A DNA stretch of 14,650 nt from Alphaproteobacteria bacterium UBA3307 (GTDB lineage: Bacteria > Pseudomonadota > Alphaproteobacteria > RF32 > CAG-239), in the NCBI GenBank assembly GCA_002361365.1, contig DEST01000064.1:1-14650 (forward strand). The letters run 5' to 3'. A program made the translations under genes and the position numbers. The notes under the pieces are model-generated. The model had not been told where the DNA came from. It ran no database searches and saw nothing but the letters and a program-made list of their open reading frames with translations. Shown piece by piece: positions 1-7,759 of the stretch; position 1 is the stretch's first letter; each line of letters opens with the position of its first letter.

Positions 1-2
1 AA

Positions 3-806
3 ATTGCGCAGTTTTATTATAATATTGCTATGTTATATGAGGCGAATACCACCAAACAAAATACGACGCAGGCCGTAAATCGTGAGCACTTTCGAGCAAT
101 AAATTATATTAAAATGGCCTTAGATAAAACCAACACTAATATCAATCTGATTATCAATGTCAGAAGAGAGTGGCAAGATAATTATGATTATGACCCGCAA
201 AAGATTTTGGATGCGTGTCATCGGGTAATTGATAATTCCGGAGAAGCGAGTAATGTTTTTCGTGCTCATAAATTATATGCCGATACGTTGCTTGATTTTA
301 CCGGTACAGATGGTTTCGGGACTAATCGTGATAAGAGATTAAAAACTGTGATTAAGCACTATCGCCGCGCATTGGAGTATGTGAAACAACCGGAGGAAAG
401 GGTAGATATTTTGAATGCAATTGCCACACAACAAAAAAAATTTGATAAAAACGGATATATCGAAACACGGATGGAAATTGCTGAAAATTTAAGCGGTCGG
501 GCACGTATCAGAGAATTTGAAAAAATTGCAAACGCAACCGATAATCAAAATCTGAAAGTATCTGTGCTTGAAGCCGGAATTAATGAGTTTGCCGAACTTC
601 CGGAATTGGATAAAGAAGACCGCTATTTATATGATGATTTTGACCGCAAATTGCGCGCTATATTGTCTACAGATGCAAATAATACCGAAACTTTGGCACA
701 ACTTGATGAATTGAAAAAGCAATTTGGTTCGCCGGAAAAGAAAAAGGAAAAAGTAATTCTGCCACTTATGTCTTCCGGCGGTAAAGATTTTTTCAGCGGT
801 CGTTGA
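3..806 (+). CDS. Helical-repeat (TPR-like) protein, 5' end outside window
   Basis: The reading frame is already open at the left edge of the window (first full codon at position 3) and no ribosome binding site precedes the first ATG at position 30, so this is most likely the C-terminal part of a longer protein. The visible 267 residues are hydrophilic and almost wholly helical in character, with A/L/Y spacing in stretches such as FRAHKLYADTLLDF and IKHYRRALEYV that resembles TPR or related repeats. I cannot assign a named family or function. The last 30 residues are Lys/Glu-rich and end in a Ser/Gly-rich tail without a membrane segment. The stop at 804-806 lies 20 bases before the start of the next gene, so the two are probably co-transcribed. 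Confidence is high that it is coding and low for any function. Confidence 0.75.
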   Translation: MAQFYYNIAMLYEANTTKQNTTQAVNREHFRAINYIKMALDKTNTNINLIINVRREWQDNYDYDPQKILDACHRVIDNSGEASNVFRAHKLYADTLLDFTGTDGFGTNRDKRLKTVIKHYRRALEYVKQPEERVDILNAIATQQKKFDKNGYIETRMEIAENLSGRARIREFEKIANATDNQNLKVSVLEAGINEFAELPELDKEDRYLYDDFDRKLRAILSTDANNTETLAQLDELKKQFGSPEKKKEKVILPLMSSGGKDFFSGR

Positions 807-826
807 TGTATGAAAAAGAGGTACAA

Positions 827-1474
827 ATGAAAAAAAATTTTGTAATTGTGGTGTTATTCGGCAGTTTGATTTTAGCGTCAAATGCCGTAGCCAAAAAATA
901 TCCTAAGGTAGACCATTGTGATTATGACGATAAAACGTTGGTTGAAACTTGTTATGGTGAAGATGGCAACAAATTGCGCGGTTGGGCTGTGGAAGGCGAA
1001 CAACCTCGCAGTGCCGCATCACAGCGGCGGAAAATGCGTAAAAATGCGCGTAAAAATCGTTGGGTAGCCGATATTGAAAAAGGGGAGGTATATGCTGAAG
1101 GCGGACAGACATATACGCTTTCAAAATTCCGTGACGGCAAAAAAAACGGCCTGAGTAAAGATATTGACTATCGCGGGTTTGGTGTAAAACGTGTGCAGTA
1201 TAAAAACGGCGTAAAAAATGGTATTTATGAAGAATATTTTATGGAAAACCATAATCGTAAAGTTAAAGCACACTATAAAAATGGTTTGCTTGATGGCAAA
1301 GTAACGTTTTATAATTCACGTGGGCAGCAAATCGGTAAGGCGCAATATAAGGACGGCAAGCTGCAGAAAGGTTCGTGTAAGCATTCCAGACGGGATAAGG
1401 AACGTTATACGGCCGAATTTATAAAATCTCTACCGGAAAACGAGTTGGTTAAGTGTCATTATACGGAAGATTAG
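827..1474 (+). CDS. Secreted MORN/YwqK-type repeat protein
   Basis: A 215-residue protein with a Sec signal peptide: MKKN, then a hydrophobic core at residues 5-17 and an NAVA cleavage site after residue 22. The mature part is very Lys/Arg-rich. From about residue 95 it carries tandem MORN_2/YwqK-like repeats of the form YKNG-x-x-(D/N)G: FRDGKKNG, YKNGVKNG, YKNGLLDG, YKDGKLQKG. Such repeats form beta-hairpin stacks; in related proteins they mediate binding rather than catalysis, and the role here is unknown. I chose the ATG at 827 because AGAGG (817-821) sits 5 bases upstream. The in-frame TTG at 803 would add eight residues ahead of the signal peptide. The 3' end overlaps the next gene by 22 bases. 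The likely location is the periplasm or outer envelope. Confidence 0.8.
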   Translation: MKKNFVIVVLFGSLILASNAVAKKYPKVDHCDYDDKTLVETCYGEDGNKLRGWAVEGEQPRSAASQRRKMRKNARKNRWVADIEKGEVYAEGGQTYTLSKFRDGKKNGLSKDIDYRGFGVKRVQYKNGVKNGIYEEYFMENHNRKVKAHYKNGLLDGKVTFYNSRGQQIGKAQYKDGKLQKGSCKHSRRDKERYTAEFIKSLPENELVKCHYTED

Positions 1475-2322
1475 GATTAGTACTTGAGGGCGGAGCGCAT
1501 CGGGCGATATATACCGCCGGAGTGCTAGATGTTTTAAATGAAAACGGCATAGTATTTGACGGAGTTATCGGGGTTTCTGCCGGTGCAATACATGGTTGTT
1601 CTTTTGTATCCGGACAGCGAGGTCGCAGCATCGGCTATACTCTGAAATATGCCGGAGATAGACGTTATATGAGTCTTTATTCATGGCTGACTACCGGTAA
1701 TTTGGTTGGAGAAAAATTTTGTTATCACGATTTGCCGGAAACGTTATACCCATTTAATCATCAAACATTTGAGGCGTCACCCACCAAATTTTATGCCGTA
1801 TGCACAAATCTGGAAAGTGGGCAGGCAGAATACATATATTGTGACGAGTTACGAACAAAGTTACCATATGTGCGTGCTTCTGCTTCTATGCCGTTGGTGT
1901 CTAAAATAAGTGAGATAAACGGTAAAAAATATTTAGATGGCGGTATCGCTGACAGTATTCCCTTGGAGGCTTTTCAGAAAATGGGATATGAGCATTGTGT
2001 GGTAGTGCAGACAAGAGCCGCCGGATATCGCAAGCAAAAAAATAAACTGTCGTGGCTAGCGCGTTTGATATACCGCAAATATCCGAATTTTGCCGCGGCT
2101 GTCGAAAATCGCCATATTATGTATAATAAGGAATTGGCATATATAGAACAAATGCAACAAGAGGGAAAAGTCATGGTAATTCGTCCGAGCCGGAATATTA
2201 AAATCAGCCATACCGAAAAAAATCCGAAAATTCTGCGGGCGGTTTATCAAATGGGACGTGCCGATGCCGCAAAATCGTTACCGAAATTGCGTGAATTTAT
2301 GCAAAATTGCAGGCAGATATAA
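1453..2322 (+). CDS. Patatin-like phospholipase (YjjU-like)
   Basis: A 289-residue patatin-family acyl hydrolase. It shows the oxyanion-hole glycine motif near the N-terminus (LVLEGGAHRA, residues 9-18), the nucleophile elbow G-V-S-A-G with Ser42, and the catalytic Asp in the DGG motif at Asp162 (LDGGIADSIP), forming the Ser-Asp dyad of patatins. Length and the N-terminal LEGGAHR / YTAGVLDVL pattern fit the E. coli YjjU group. It should hydrolyse acyl ester bonds of phospholipids or other lipids; the physiological substrate is unknown. No signal peptide is visible, so it is probably cytosolic or peripherally membrane-bound. The start is GTG at 1453, directly after an in-frame TAA (1450-1452), so no earlier start is possible. 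It overlaps the upstream gene by 22 bases, which suggests translational coupling, and only a weak ribosome site is present. Confidence 0.9.
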   Translation: MSLYGRLGLVLEGGAHRAIYTAGVLDVLNENGIVFDGVIGVSAGAIHGCSFVSGQRGRSIGYTLKYAGDRRYMSLYSWLTTGNLVGEKFCYHDLPETLYPFNHQTFEASPTKFYAVCTNLESGQAEYIYCDELRTKLPYVRASASMPLVSKISEINGKKYLDGGIADSIPLEAFQKMGYEHCVVVQTRAAGYRKQKNKLSWLARLIYRKYPNFAAAVENRHIMYNKELAYIEQMQQEGKVMVIRPSRNIKISHTEKNPKILRAVYQMGRADAAKSLPKLREFMQNCRQI

Positions 2323-2443
2323 AATTTTTTATTTTTGCATAAAATACTCTGCAAACTTGTAATAAAATTGCCTTATCTTTTACGATTTTTAAATATGATA
2401 ATGTTAAATTGCTTACAAATAACAAGCAGAAAAGGGAAAAGTT

Positions 2444-2911
2444 ATGAATGAGATTATGCGTGCGGCATTGGAACGGGCAAGACAAACAATGACAGCAAAC
2501 ATAGGAGGTCCGTTCGGCGCGGCGATTATTGATGAAAAAGGTGAGGTCTTGGCGGTGGCGTCAAACTCTGTTTTGCACGATAATGACCCGACAGCACACG
2601 CTGAAGTCAATGCTATTCGTGCGGCGTGTAAAAAAATCGGCAGCTATGATTTATCCGGCTGCACACTTTATACAACGGCGTATCCGTGTCCGATGTGTCT
2701 GTCGGCAATTATTTGGGCTAATATTAAACAAGTGTATTTCGGGTGCCGTCCGGCAGATGCCGAAGCTATCGGTTTTCGCGATGACTTTATTTACCGTTTT
2801 ATTGAAAATAAATGTTGTGATAAAGATGTTATGCAAATTGTAGAACTTGACCGTGAGGATTGTTTGCAACTGTTTAAAGAATACCAGACACAGGGCAAGA
2901 TTATCTATTAG
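2444..2911 (+). CDS. guaD: Guanine deaminase, cytidine-deaminase-like fold
   Basis: A 155-residue zinc deaminase matching the small B. subtilis-type guanine deaminase in length and motifs. Visible are GGPFGA at 21-26, DPTAHAEVNAIR at 48-59 (zinc ligand His52, proton-shuttle Glu54) and PCPMC at 81-85 (zinc ligands Cys82 and Cys85). The FxDDFIY segment (111-117) and an aromatic C-terminus (IIY) also fit GuaD better than tRNA adenosine deaminase TadA. It would convert guanine to xanthine and ammonia in the cytosol for purine catabolism or salvage. AAGGGA a few bases upstream of the ATG serves as ribosome site. The preceding 120 bases are AT-rich, so this is probably the first gene of an operon with the pgeF and amidase genes, which follow at 8- and 9-base gaps. 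Confidence 0.88.
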   Translation: MNEIMRAALERARQTMTANIGGPFGAAIIDEKGEVLAVASNSVLHDNDPTAHAEVNAIRAACKKIGSYDLSGCTLYTTAYPCPMCLSAIIWANIKQVYFGCRPADAEAIGFRDDFIYRFIENKCCDKDVMQIVELDREDCLQLFKEYQTQGKIIY

Positions 2912-2919
2912 GATGCAAA

Positions 2920-3681
2920 ATGGGGTGGCAAGCTACAAATTTGAATAATGAAAAACATTGTTTTTTTGATGCCTTTGGGGGAGTTTCATCGGGAAAATAT
3001 GCTACTCTGAATACAAACTTGAGTAGCCAAGATAATCCGAATGATGTAAAACGAAACTTTGAGATTATTGCTGCGCATTTCAACAAAAAACCGACTGATA
3101 TGGTGACCTTACGGCAAGGAGTGTCAAATAAAGCGATTTACACTGATAAACCAACTTGGTTTAAAATTTATGCTGATGGTGTGGTAACAACAAATCACAA
3201 CTTGCTTTTGGGAATAAAAACAGCAGATTGTGCACCGGTTTTGTTGGCAGATTATAAAAATGGAGTTATCGGTGCGGCGCACGCCGGATGGCGCGGAGCA
3301 TATAAAGGTATTGTTGAAAATGTAGTAAACATGATGCTTGAACACGGAGCTCATGTTGATGATATTGCAGCTGCTATCGGACCGTGTATGCAACAGGCAT
3401 CGTTTGCTGTGCAAAACGATATGCGGCAAGTATTGTTGGAAATCTCACCAGATAATGCGCATTACTTTACGGCAGATGAGGACAGAGTGCATTTTTATTT
3501 TGATTTAAGCGGATATGTTGAAACTCGGCTTAAAAATGCCGGCGTTGAAAATGTTATCAATTGTCACATAGATACGTATCCTTTGCAAAACGGATATTTC
3601 AGCTATCGTCGCAACACGCATTTGCATTTAATAAATGTGCCTAAAGATTATCCGACACAATATTCTTGCATTTGCCTTTAA
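2920..3681 (+). CDS. pgeF: Peptidoglycan editing factor PgeF (YfiH/DUF152, multicopper-oxidase-like name in databases)
   Basis: A 253-residue member of the YfiH/DUF152/LACC1 family. Diagnostic motifs are TADCAPVLLAD at 101-111 (metal/catalytic Cys104) and AAHAGWRGAYKG at 119-130 (His121), followed by IGPC at 153-156. In E. coli the family member removes L-Ser wrongly incorporated in peptidoglycan precursors; many annotations still say polyphenol oxidase or laccase. The first metal-ligand motif, normally Q-V-H-(G/S), reads Q-G-V-S at 66-69, so the usual histidine seems to be replaced by Val or displaced. That may affect activity. The ATG at 2920 is 8 bases after the guaD stop, with TAGGA (2909-2913) overlapping that stop as ribosome site. 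The position just before a peptidoglycan amidase gene supports a cell-wall role. Confidence 0.88.
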   Translation: MGWQATNLNNEKHCFFDAFGGVSSGKYATLNTNLSSQDNPNDVKRNFEIIAAHFNKKPTDMVTLRQGVSNKAIYTDKPTWFKIYADGVVTTNHNLLLGIKTADCAPVLLADYKNGVIGAAHAGWRGAYKGIVENVVNMMLEHGAHVDDIAAAIGPCMQQASFAVQNDMRQVLLEISPDNAHYFTADEDRVHFYFDLSGYVETRLKNAGVENVINCHIDTYPLQNGYFSYRRNTHLHLINVPKDYPTQYSCICL

Positions 3682-3690
3682 GGAAAATAA

Positions 3691-4437
3691 ATGATGAAAA
3701 TAATTCGTAAATTTTTACCGTATTTTGATGAACGTCCTACGGGGATAAAAGTAAAAGCCTTGGTTTTACATTGCAGTGCGCATTCGGCAATGGAGATGAT
3801 AAATGTATTGCAAGAACGTGAGTTGAGTTCACATTATGTTATTGATATAGATGGTACCGCGTTTCAACTGGTATCGGAAAAATGTAGGGCATGGCACGCA
3901 GGACAGAGTAAATGGCGCAATATGAATATGCTGAATCAATATTCTATCGGTATAGAGCTGAGCTCGTCGACTTTAGGGCAGAAAGAATATACTCCGAAAC
4001 AGATAAAAAGTTTGATAACCCTAAGTCGGCAAATTATTAAGCATTATCAGATTCCGGCAACAAATGTGGTCGCCCATTCCGATATTGCCCCAACACGCAA
4101 ACCGGACCCGGGATTGGCCTTTCCGTGGCAGAAATTAGCACAAAAAGGCATAGGAACTTGGTATGATTTAAATAATGCAGATAAAATCACGGAAAATGAC
4201 GTAAGAACACTTTTAAAAATCGTCGGCTATGATGTGGCTGATTTATCTGCGGCAAGCTATGCCTTTTGTCGGCATTTTGTGCCTGAAGCGGTAAATATTG
4301 ATAATGATGTTTATCATTTGGTAGATAATGTGTACCCTAAAGATTTTGTTTTGCCGGAAAAATATTTGCCGATTTTAAAAGCGGTGGCATATCAATACCA
4401 AAAATCCTCCGAAATCAATCTAGTTTCGGAGGAATAG
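3691..4437 (+). CDS. N-acetylmuramoyl-L-alanine amidase, AmpD/AmiD type
   Basis: A 248-residue zinc amidase of the Amidase_2 family. The zinc ligands visible by motif are His27 (LVLHCS), His129 (VVAHSDIAP) and Asp139 in RKPDPG, followed by FPW, the typical AmpD/AmiD signature. Glu89 in SIGIEL is also a conserved position. Residues about 165-215 (DVRTLLKIVGYDV...YAFCRHFVPEA) resemble a degenerate peptidoglycan-binding domain as in AmiD. No signal peptide or lipobox is present, so it is probably a cytosolic anhydro-muropeptide recycling enzyme. It cleaves the amide bond between MurNAc and L-Ala. Start: ATG-ATG at 3691/3694 with AAGGA (3680-3684), 9 bases after pgeF. The last 33 bases of the gene carry a hairpin that works as the terminator of the convergent gene. 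Confidence 0.88.
   Translation: MMKIIRKFLPYFDERPTGIKVKALVLHCSAHSAMEMINVLQERELSSHYVIDIDGTAFQLVSEKCRAWHAGQSKWRNMNMLNQYSIGIELSSSTLGQKEYTPKQIKSLITLSRQIIKHYQIPATNVVAHSDIAPTRKPDPGLAFPWQKLAQKGIGTWYDLNNADKITENDVRTLLKIVGYDVADLSAASYAFCRHFVPEAVNIDNDVYHLVDNVYPKDFVLPEKYLPILKAVAYQYQKSSEINLVSEE
4401..4433 (-). terminator. Intrinsic terminator of the minus-strand BOF gene, inside the amidase coding end
   Basis: A perfect 10-bp inverted repeat (TCCTCCGAAA at 4405-4414, TTTCGGAGGA at 4424-4433) with a 9-base loop. On the minus strand it is followed directly by TTTTTGG, the shape of an intrinsic terminator, and it lies 21 bases beyond the stop of the minus-strand gene. On the plus strand no T-run follows, so it is directional toward the minus gene, although it could also slow plus-strand transcripts. 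It lies wholly within the last codons of the amidase gene. Confidence 0.75.
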
Positions 4438-4453
4438 CAAAGCTTTATGTTGC

Positions 4454-4855
4454 TTATTTGTTATTGCTGTTTGTTGTAGAATTGGTAGCTTGTGAAGGCA
4501 AAAATTGAATTTCTTCCGCTTCCAAAGATGTTACTTGCCCATCCTTATTGACTTCAGCTACAATCCATACCAAAGCATTAGGTGCAACAGTGTTTGAAGC
4601 CAGCAAATCATCATCTATTTCAATGGCAATTGTGCCGCTGTCATCTTGAAACATATACATTTCATTGCCCAAATTTTGAACTAAGTAACCTTGAATATAA
4701 ACTGTGGTATCATCAGCCATATTTTGCACATCACTGACCTGACTGACCGGTTTATCGGCGGAATCGGCGGATTTCATAGTACCGGCGGTTGCTGCCGAAA
4801 TTGCACCAAACATAACACTTACCGCGGCCAAAATTGATAAAAACTTAAGTTTCAT
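4454..4855 (-). CDS. Secreted BOF (bacterial OB-fold, YgiW/YdeI) family protein
   Basis: A 133-residue protein with a Sec signal peptide (MKLKFLSILAAVSVMFGAIS, cleavage ATA|G after residue 24). It continues with an OB-fold domain of the BOF/YgiW/YdeI family at about residues 50-118: VYIQGYLVQNLGNEMYMFQDDSG, EIDDD, WIVAEVNKDGQVTSLEAEEIQFLP. Members are periplasmic stress-tolerance proteins (hydrogen peroxide, metals, acid, antimicrobial peptides) of uncertain ligand. The C-terminus is a short Asn/Ser/Thr-rich tail. On the minus strand AAGGAGA stands 7 bases before the ATG, an excellent ribosome site. A possible promoter is TTGAAA (complement of 4916-4921) with a weak -10 near 4894-4899. It is divergent from adhE. 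Confidence 0.85.
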   Translation of the reverse strand: MKLKFLSILAAVSVMFGAISAATAGTMKSADSADKPVSQVSDVQNMADDTTVYIQGYLVQNLGNEMYMFQDDSGTIAIEIDDDLLASNTVAPNALVWIVAEVNKDGQVTSLEAEEIQFLPSQATNSTTNSNNK

Positions 4856-4928
4856 AACATTTCTCCTTAAATAATTGAAGTAAAACCTCTACCTAAATAT
4901 GTATGTTTTTAAAGCTTTCAATATGATA

Positions 4929-4945
4929 TGTTATAATTAGTAACA
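4929..4945. promoter_or_regulatory. Probable adhE promoter -10 within an inverted repeat (candidate operator)
   Basis: TATAAT at 4932-4937 is a consensus -10; only a weak -35 (TTTAAA/TTAAAG around 4908-4914) is seen. The -10 lies inside the inverted repeat TGTTA-N7-TAACA (4929-4945). Such symmetry over a core promoter suits a repressor site. It resembles, with one extra spacer base, the TTGTTA-N6-TAACAA type of redox-repressor Rex sites known upstream of adhE in Gram-positive bacteria, but identification as Rex would be speculation. The region is shared by the divergent BOF gene. Confidence 0.35.
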
Positions 4946-5027
4946 AAATGTGAGGCAAAATATATAAAAAAGTATTTATTTTTTTGATTTTGCCATTATT
5001 ATGACGGCAGTTTAACAGGAGGATATT

Positions 5028-7628
5028 ATGGATAATACTATTGATGAAAAACAAGAACATGAATATATAAGCGCATTGGTAAAAAAAGTCAGCGCGGCAC
5101 AGAAAAAGTTTGCAACTTATTCGCAAGAGCAGGTTGATGAGATTTTTCGCCGTGTTGCACTCAAGGCCAGCTCGGTACGTATTCCGATGGCAAAAATGGC
5201 GGTGGAAGAAACCGGTATGGGCATTGCCGAAGATAAGGTAATCAAAAACCATTTTGCGTCAGAATATATATATAATAAGTTCAAAAACACTAAAACTTGC
5301 GGTGTGATTGAAGATGATAAAGAAAACGGTATGATTAAATTTGCCGAACCGGTGGGGGTTATTGCCGGTGTTGTTCCGACTACAAATCCAACATCCACGG
5401 TTATTTTTAAATCATTGATTTCACTTAAAACACGCAATGGTATTATCTTTTCACCGCACCCGCGTGCAAAAAAATGCACCATCGAAATGGCGCGCATTAT
5501 TTTGGAAGAAGCAGTAAAAGCCGGCGCTCCGGAAGATATTATCGCATGGGTTGACGAGCCGACAATTTTACGCACGCAATACTTGATGCAACAGGCAGAT
5601 TTGATTTTGGCAACCGGCGGTCCGGGCATGGTTAAGTCAGCTTATTCTTCCGGTACGCCGGCAATTGGTGTCGGTCCGGGAAATACTCCGGCTGTGATTG
5701 ATGAAACCGCAGATATTCAAACGGCTGTCAGCTCAATTTTAATGTCTAAAACATTTGATAACGGTATGATTTGCGCCTCAGAACAATCGGTTGTGATTGT
5801 CGATTCGATTTATGATGCGGTTAAGGCTGAGTTTATTAAACGCGGTGCTTATATCTTAAATGATAAAGAGCGTCAAAAGGTTGGCTCTACCATTATTCAG
5901 GACGGTAAGGTAAATGCAGGCATTGTCGGGCAACGTGCGGCAAAAATTGCTGAAATGTCTGGTATAAAGGTTCCGGAAAATGCTAAAGTTTTAATCGGTG
6001 AAGTTTCTAAAATCGGTGCGGAAGAACCGTTTTCGTATGAAAAACTTTCGCCGTGTTTGGCTATGTATCACGCTAAAGATTTTGACGATGCAATGGCAAA
6101 AGCTAAAGCCTTGGTGGAATTTGCCGGTTGTGGTCATACGTCTGTATTATACACCAATCCGCGCAACGATGAGCGCATTAAATTGTATGGCGACACAATG
6201 CCGACAGGTCGTGTAATGATTAACTGTCCGGCTGCACAAGGCGCTATCGGTGATATTTATAACTTTAGATTAGAGCCGTCTTTGACTTTAGGCTGCGGCT
6301 CTTGGGGCAGAAACTCGGTTAGTGAAAATGTAGGAGTGAAACATCTGATGAATATTAAATCTGTAGCAAAACGTGAAGAAAATATGTTGTGGTTCAAAGT
6401 TCCGCCAAAAATTTATTTTAAGCCGGGGTGTTTGGGCTTGGCCTTAAAAGAATTGAAAGGTCGCAAAAAAGCATTTCTCGTGACAGATAAGCCATTGTTT
6501 GACTTAGGCTATACCAAAAAAGTTACGGATGTATTGGACACACTCGGTATTCAATACAAGATTTTCAGCGACGTAAAGCCGGATCCGGATTTGACTACAA
6601 TTAACAAAGCCCGCGATATGGTGGAAAGCTTTCAACCAGATGTGCTGATAGCATTGGGCGGTGGTTCCCCGATTGATGCTTGCAAAATTTTGTGGATTAT
6701 GTATGAGCATCCGGAATTGAAGTTTGAAGACTTGGCACGTCGCTTTATGGATATCCGTAAACGTATTTTTGAATTTCCGGAAATGGGAATTAAGGCTCAA
6801 ATGGTGGCTATTCCGACTACATCAGGCACCGGTTCTGAAGTTACTCCGTTTGCAATTATTACAGATGATGCAACCGGTGTAAAATATGCAATTGCAGATT
6901 ATGCATTGACTCCTACGATGGCAATTGTTGATACCGATTTGGTGCTGACTATGCCACGCGGTCTGTGTGCTGCCTCCGGTATTGATGTAATGACGCATGC
7001 TCTTGAATCGTATGTGTCTTGCATGGCAACCGATTATACACGCGGTTTGTCGATTGAAGCAGGTAAGTTGATTTATGAAAACTTGGTGAAGTCGTATGAA
7101 ACCGGTGACCACGAAGCGCGTGAAAAAGTTCACCACGCCGCAACTATTGCCGGTATGGCATTTGCCAATGCATTTTTGGGCGTATGTCACTCTATGGCAC
7201 ATAAGTTGGGCGCGCGTTTTCATGTTCCGCACGGAATCGCCAATGCATTGCTGATTTGCCAAGTTATTCGTTATAATGCGACAGATTGCCCGATTAAACA
7301 AGCAACATTCCCGCAATATCGTTTTCCGAATACTAAAGCGGCATACGCTGCATTTGCTCGCGGTATTGGTCTTAGCGGCAAAACCGATGATGAGGCAGTT
7401 GAAAACCTGATTAAGGCATTGCAAGAAATGAAGCAAAAACTCAATATTGCTCCGTCCATCAAAGAATGGGGTATTGCTGAAAAGGATTGGGAAGACGCAA
7501 TGAAAGATTTGCCGGAATTAGCTTTTGATGACCAGTGCACTTCTGCAAATCCGCGCTATCCGCTGTTTAAGGAAATCGAACAAATGTATCGCTACGCTTA
7601 CGAAGGCGTTACTGAGTTCGAGCTTTAG
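5028..7628 (+). CDS. adhE: Bifunctional acetaldehyde-CoA / alcohol dehydrogenase AdhE
   Basis: A full-length 866-residue AdhE, the fused enzyme that reduces acetyl-CoA via acetaldehyde to ethanol with two NADH. Residues 1-440 form the CoA-acylating aldehyde dehydrogenase domain, with nucleotide-site glycines at TGGPGMV (196-202) and GVGPGNTP (214-221) and the catalytic Cys249 in GMICASEQ. Residues about 455-866 form the iron-dependent alcohol dehydrogenase, with GGGSPID (544-550) and the iron ligands Asp653, His657 (DVMTHALESY), His721 and His735 (CHSMAHKLGARFHVPHG). These match the E. coli pattern of Asp653, His657, His723 and His737. The protein should form spirosome filaments in the cytosol. 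The ribosome site AGGAGG precedes the ATG closely. All key residues are intact. It stands alone, with its own terminator, between a divergent gene and a mini-gene. Confidence 0.98.
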   Translation: MDNTIDEKQEHEYISALVKKVSAAQKKFATYSQEQVDEIFRRVALKASSVRIPMAKMAVEETGMGIAEDKVIKNHFASEYIYNKFKNTKTCGVIEDDKENGMIKFAEPVGVIAGVVPTTNPTSTVIFKSLISLKTRNGIIFSPHPRAKKCTIEMARIILEEAVKAGAPEDIIAWVDEPTILRTQYLMQQADLILATGGPGMVKSAYSSGTPAIGVGPGNTPAVIDETADIQTAVSSILMSKTFDNGMICASEQSVVIVDSIYDAVKAEFIKRGAYILNDKERQKVGSTIIQDGKVNAGIVGQRAAKIAEMSGIKVPENAKVLIGEVSKIGAEEPFSYEKLSPCLAMYHAKDFDDAMAKAKALVEFAGCGHTSVLYTNPRNDERIKLYGDTMPTGRVMINCPAAQGAIGDIYNFRLEPSLTLGCGSWGRNSVSENVGVKHLMNIKSVAKREENMLWFKVPPKIYFKPGCLGLALKELKGRKKAFLVTDKPLFDLGYTKKVTDVLDTLGIQYKIFSDVKPDPDLTTINKARDMVESFQPDVLIALGGGSPIDACKILWIMYEHPELKFEDLARRFMDIRKRIFEFPEMGIKAQMVAIPTTSGTGSEVTPFAIITDDATGVKYAIADYALTPTMAIVDTDLVLTMPRGLCAASGIDVMTHALESYVSCMATDYTRGLSIEAGKLIYENLVKSYETGDHEAREKVHHAATIAGMAFANAFLGVCHSMAHKLGARFHVPHGIANALLICQVIRYNATDCPIKQATFPQYRFPNTKAAYAAFARGIGLSGKTDDEAVENLIKALQEMKQKLNIAPSIKEWGIAEKDWEDAMKDLPELAFDDQCTSANPRYPLFKEIEQMYRYAYEGVTEFEL

Positions 7629-7644
7629 GCAAATAAGGCACAAT

Positions 7645-7677
7645 AAAAAGGGGCAGGAGTAAAATCCCGCCCTTTTT
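7645..7677 (+). terminator. Intrinsic terminator of adhE
   Basis: A stem starting 17 bases after the adhE stop pairs AAAAAGGG..C.GGA (7645-7658) with TCC.G.CCCTTTTT (7665-7677), with one bulge and one mismatch and a 6-base loop, and ends in a run of five T. The A-run on the left makes it potentially bidirectional. Confidence 0.85.
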
Positions 7678-7695
7678 ATATGGAAAACTTATGGC

Positions 7696-7724
7696 TTGAC
7701 AATTTACGAATATACATATATAGC
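7696..7724 (+). promoter_or_regulatory. Sigma70-like promoter for the 62-residue mini-gene
   Basis: A perfect -35 TTGACA at 7696-7701 is followed after 17 bases by TATAGC (7719-7724), within the AT-rich TATACATATATAG. It lies between the adhE terminator and the mini-gene start at 7760, giving a leader of roughly 30 bases. This supports independent expression of the small gene. Confidence 0.6.
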
Positions 7725-7759
7725 TGTTTTTAAATCAAACATTGAAAAGGAGGCAAAAA

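Noticed and set aside
803..826. Earlier TTG start for the MORN-repeat protein
   Set aside because: It would place charged residues ahead of a clean signal peptide; the ATG at 827 has AGAGG at ideal spacing.
6822..7436. 204-codon minus-strand ORF inside adhE
   Set aside because: It is a shadow of the adhE reading frame; the Cys/His-rich product has no family features or ribosome site.
7742..7759. Earlier TTG start for the 62-residue protein
   Set aside because: These codons contain the Shine-Dalgarno AAGGAGG that serves the ATG at 7760.
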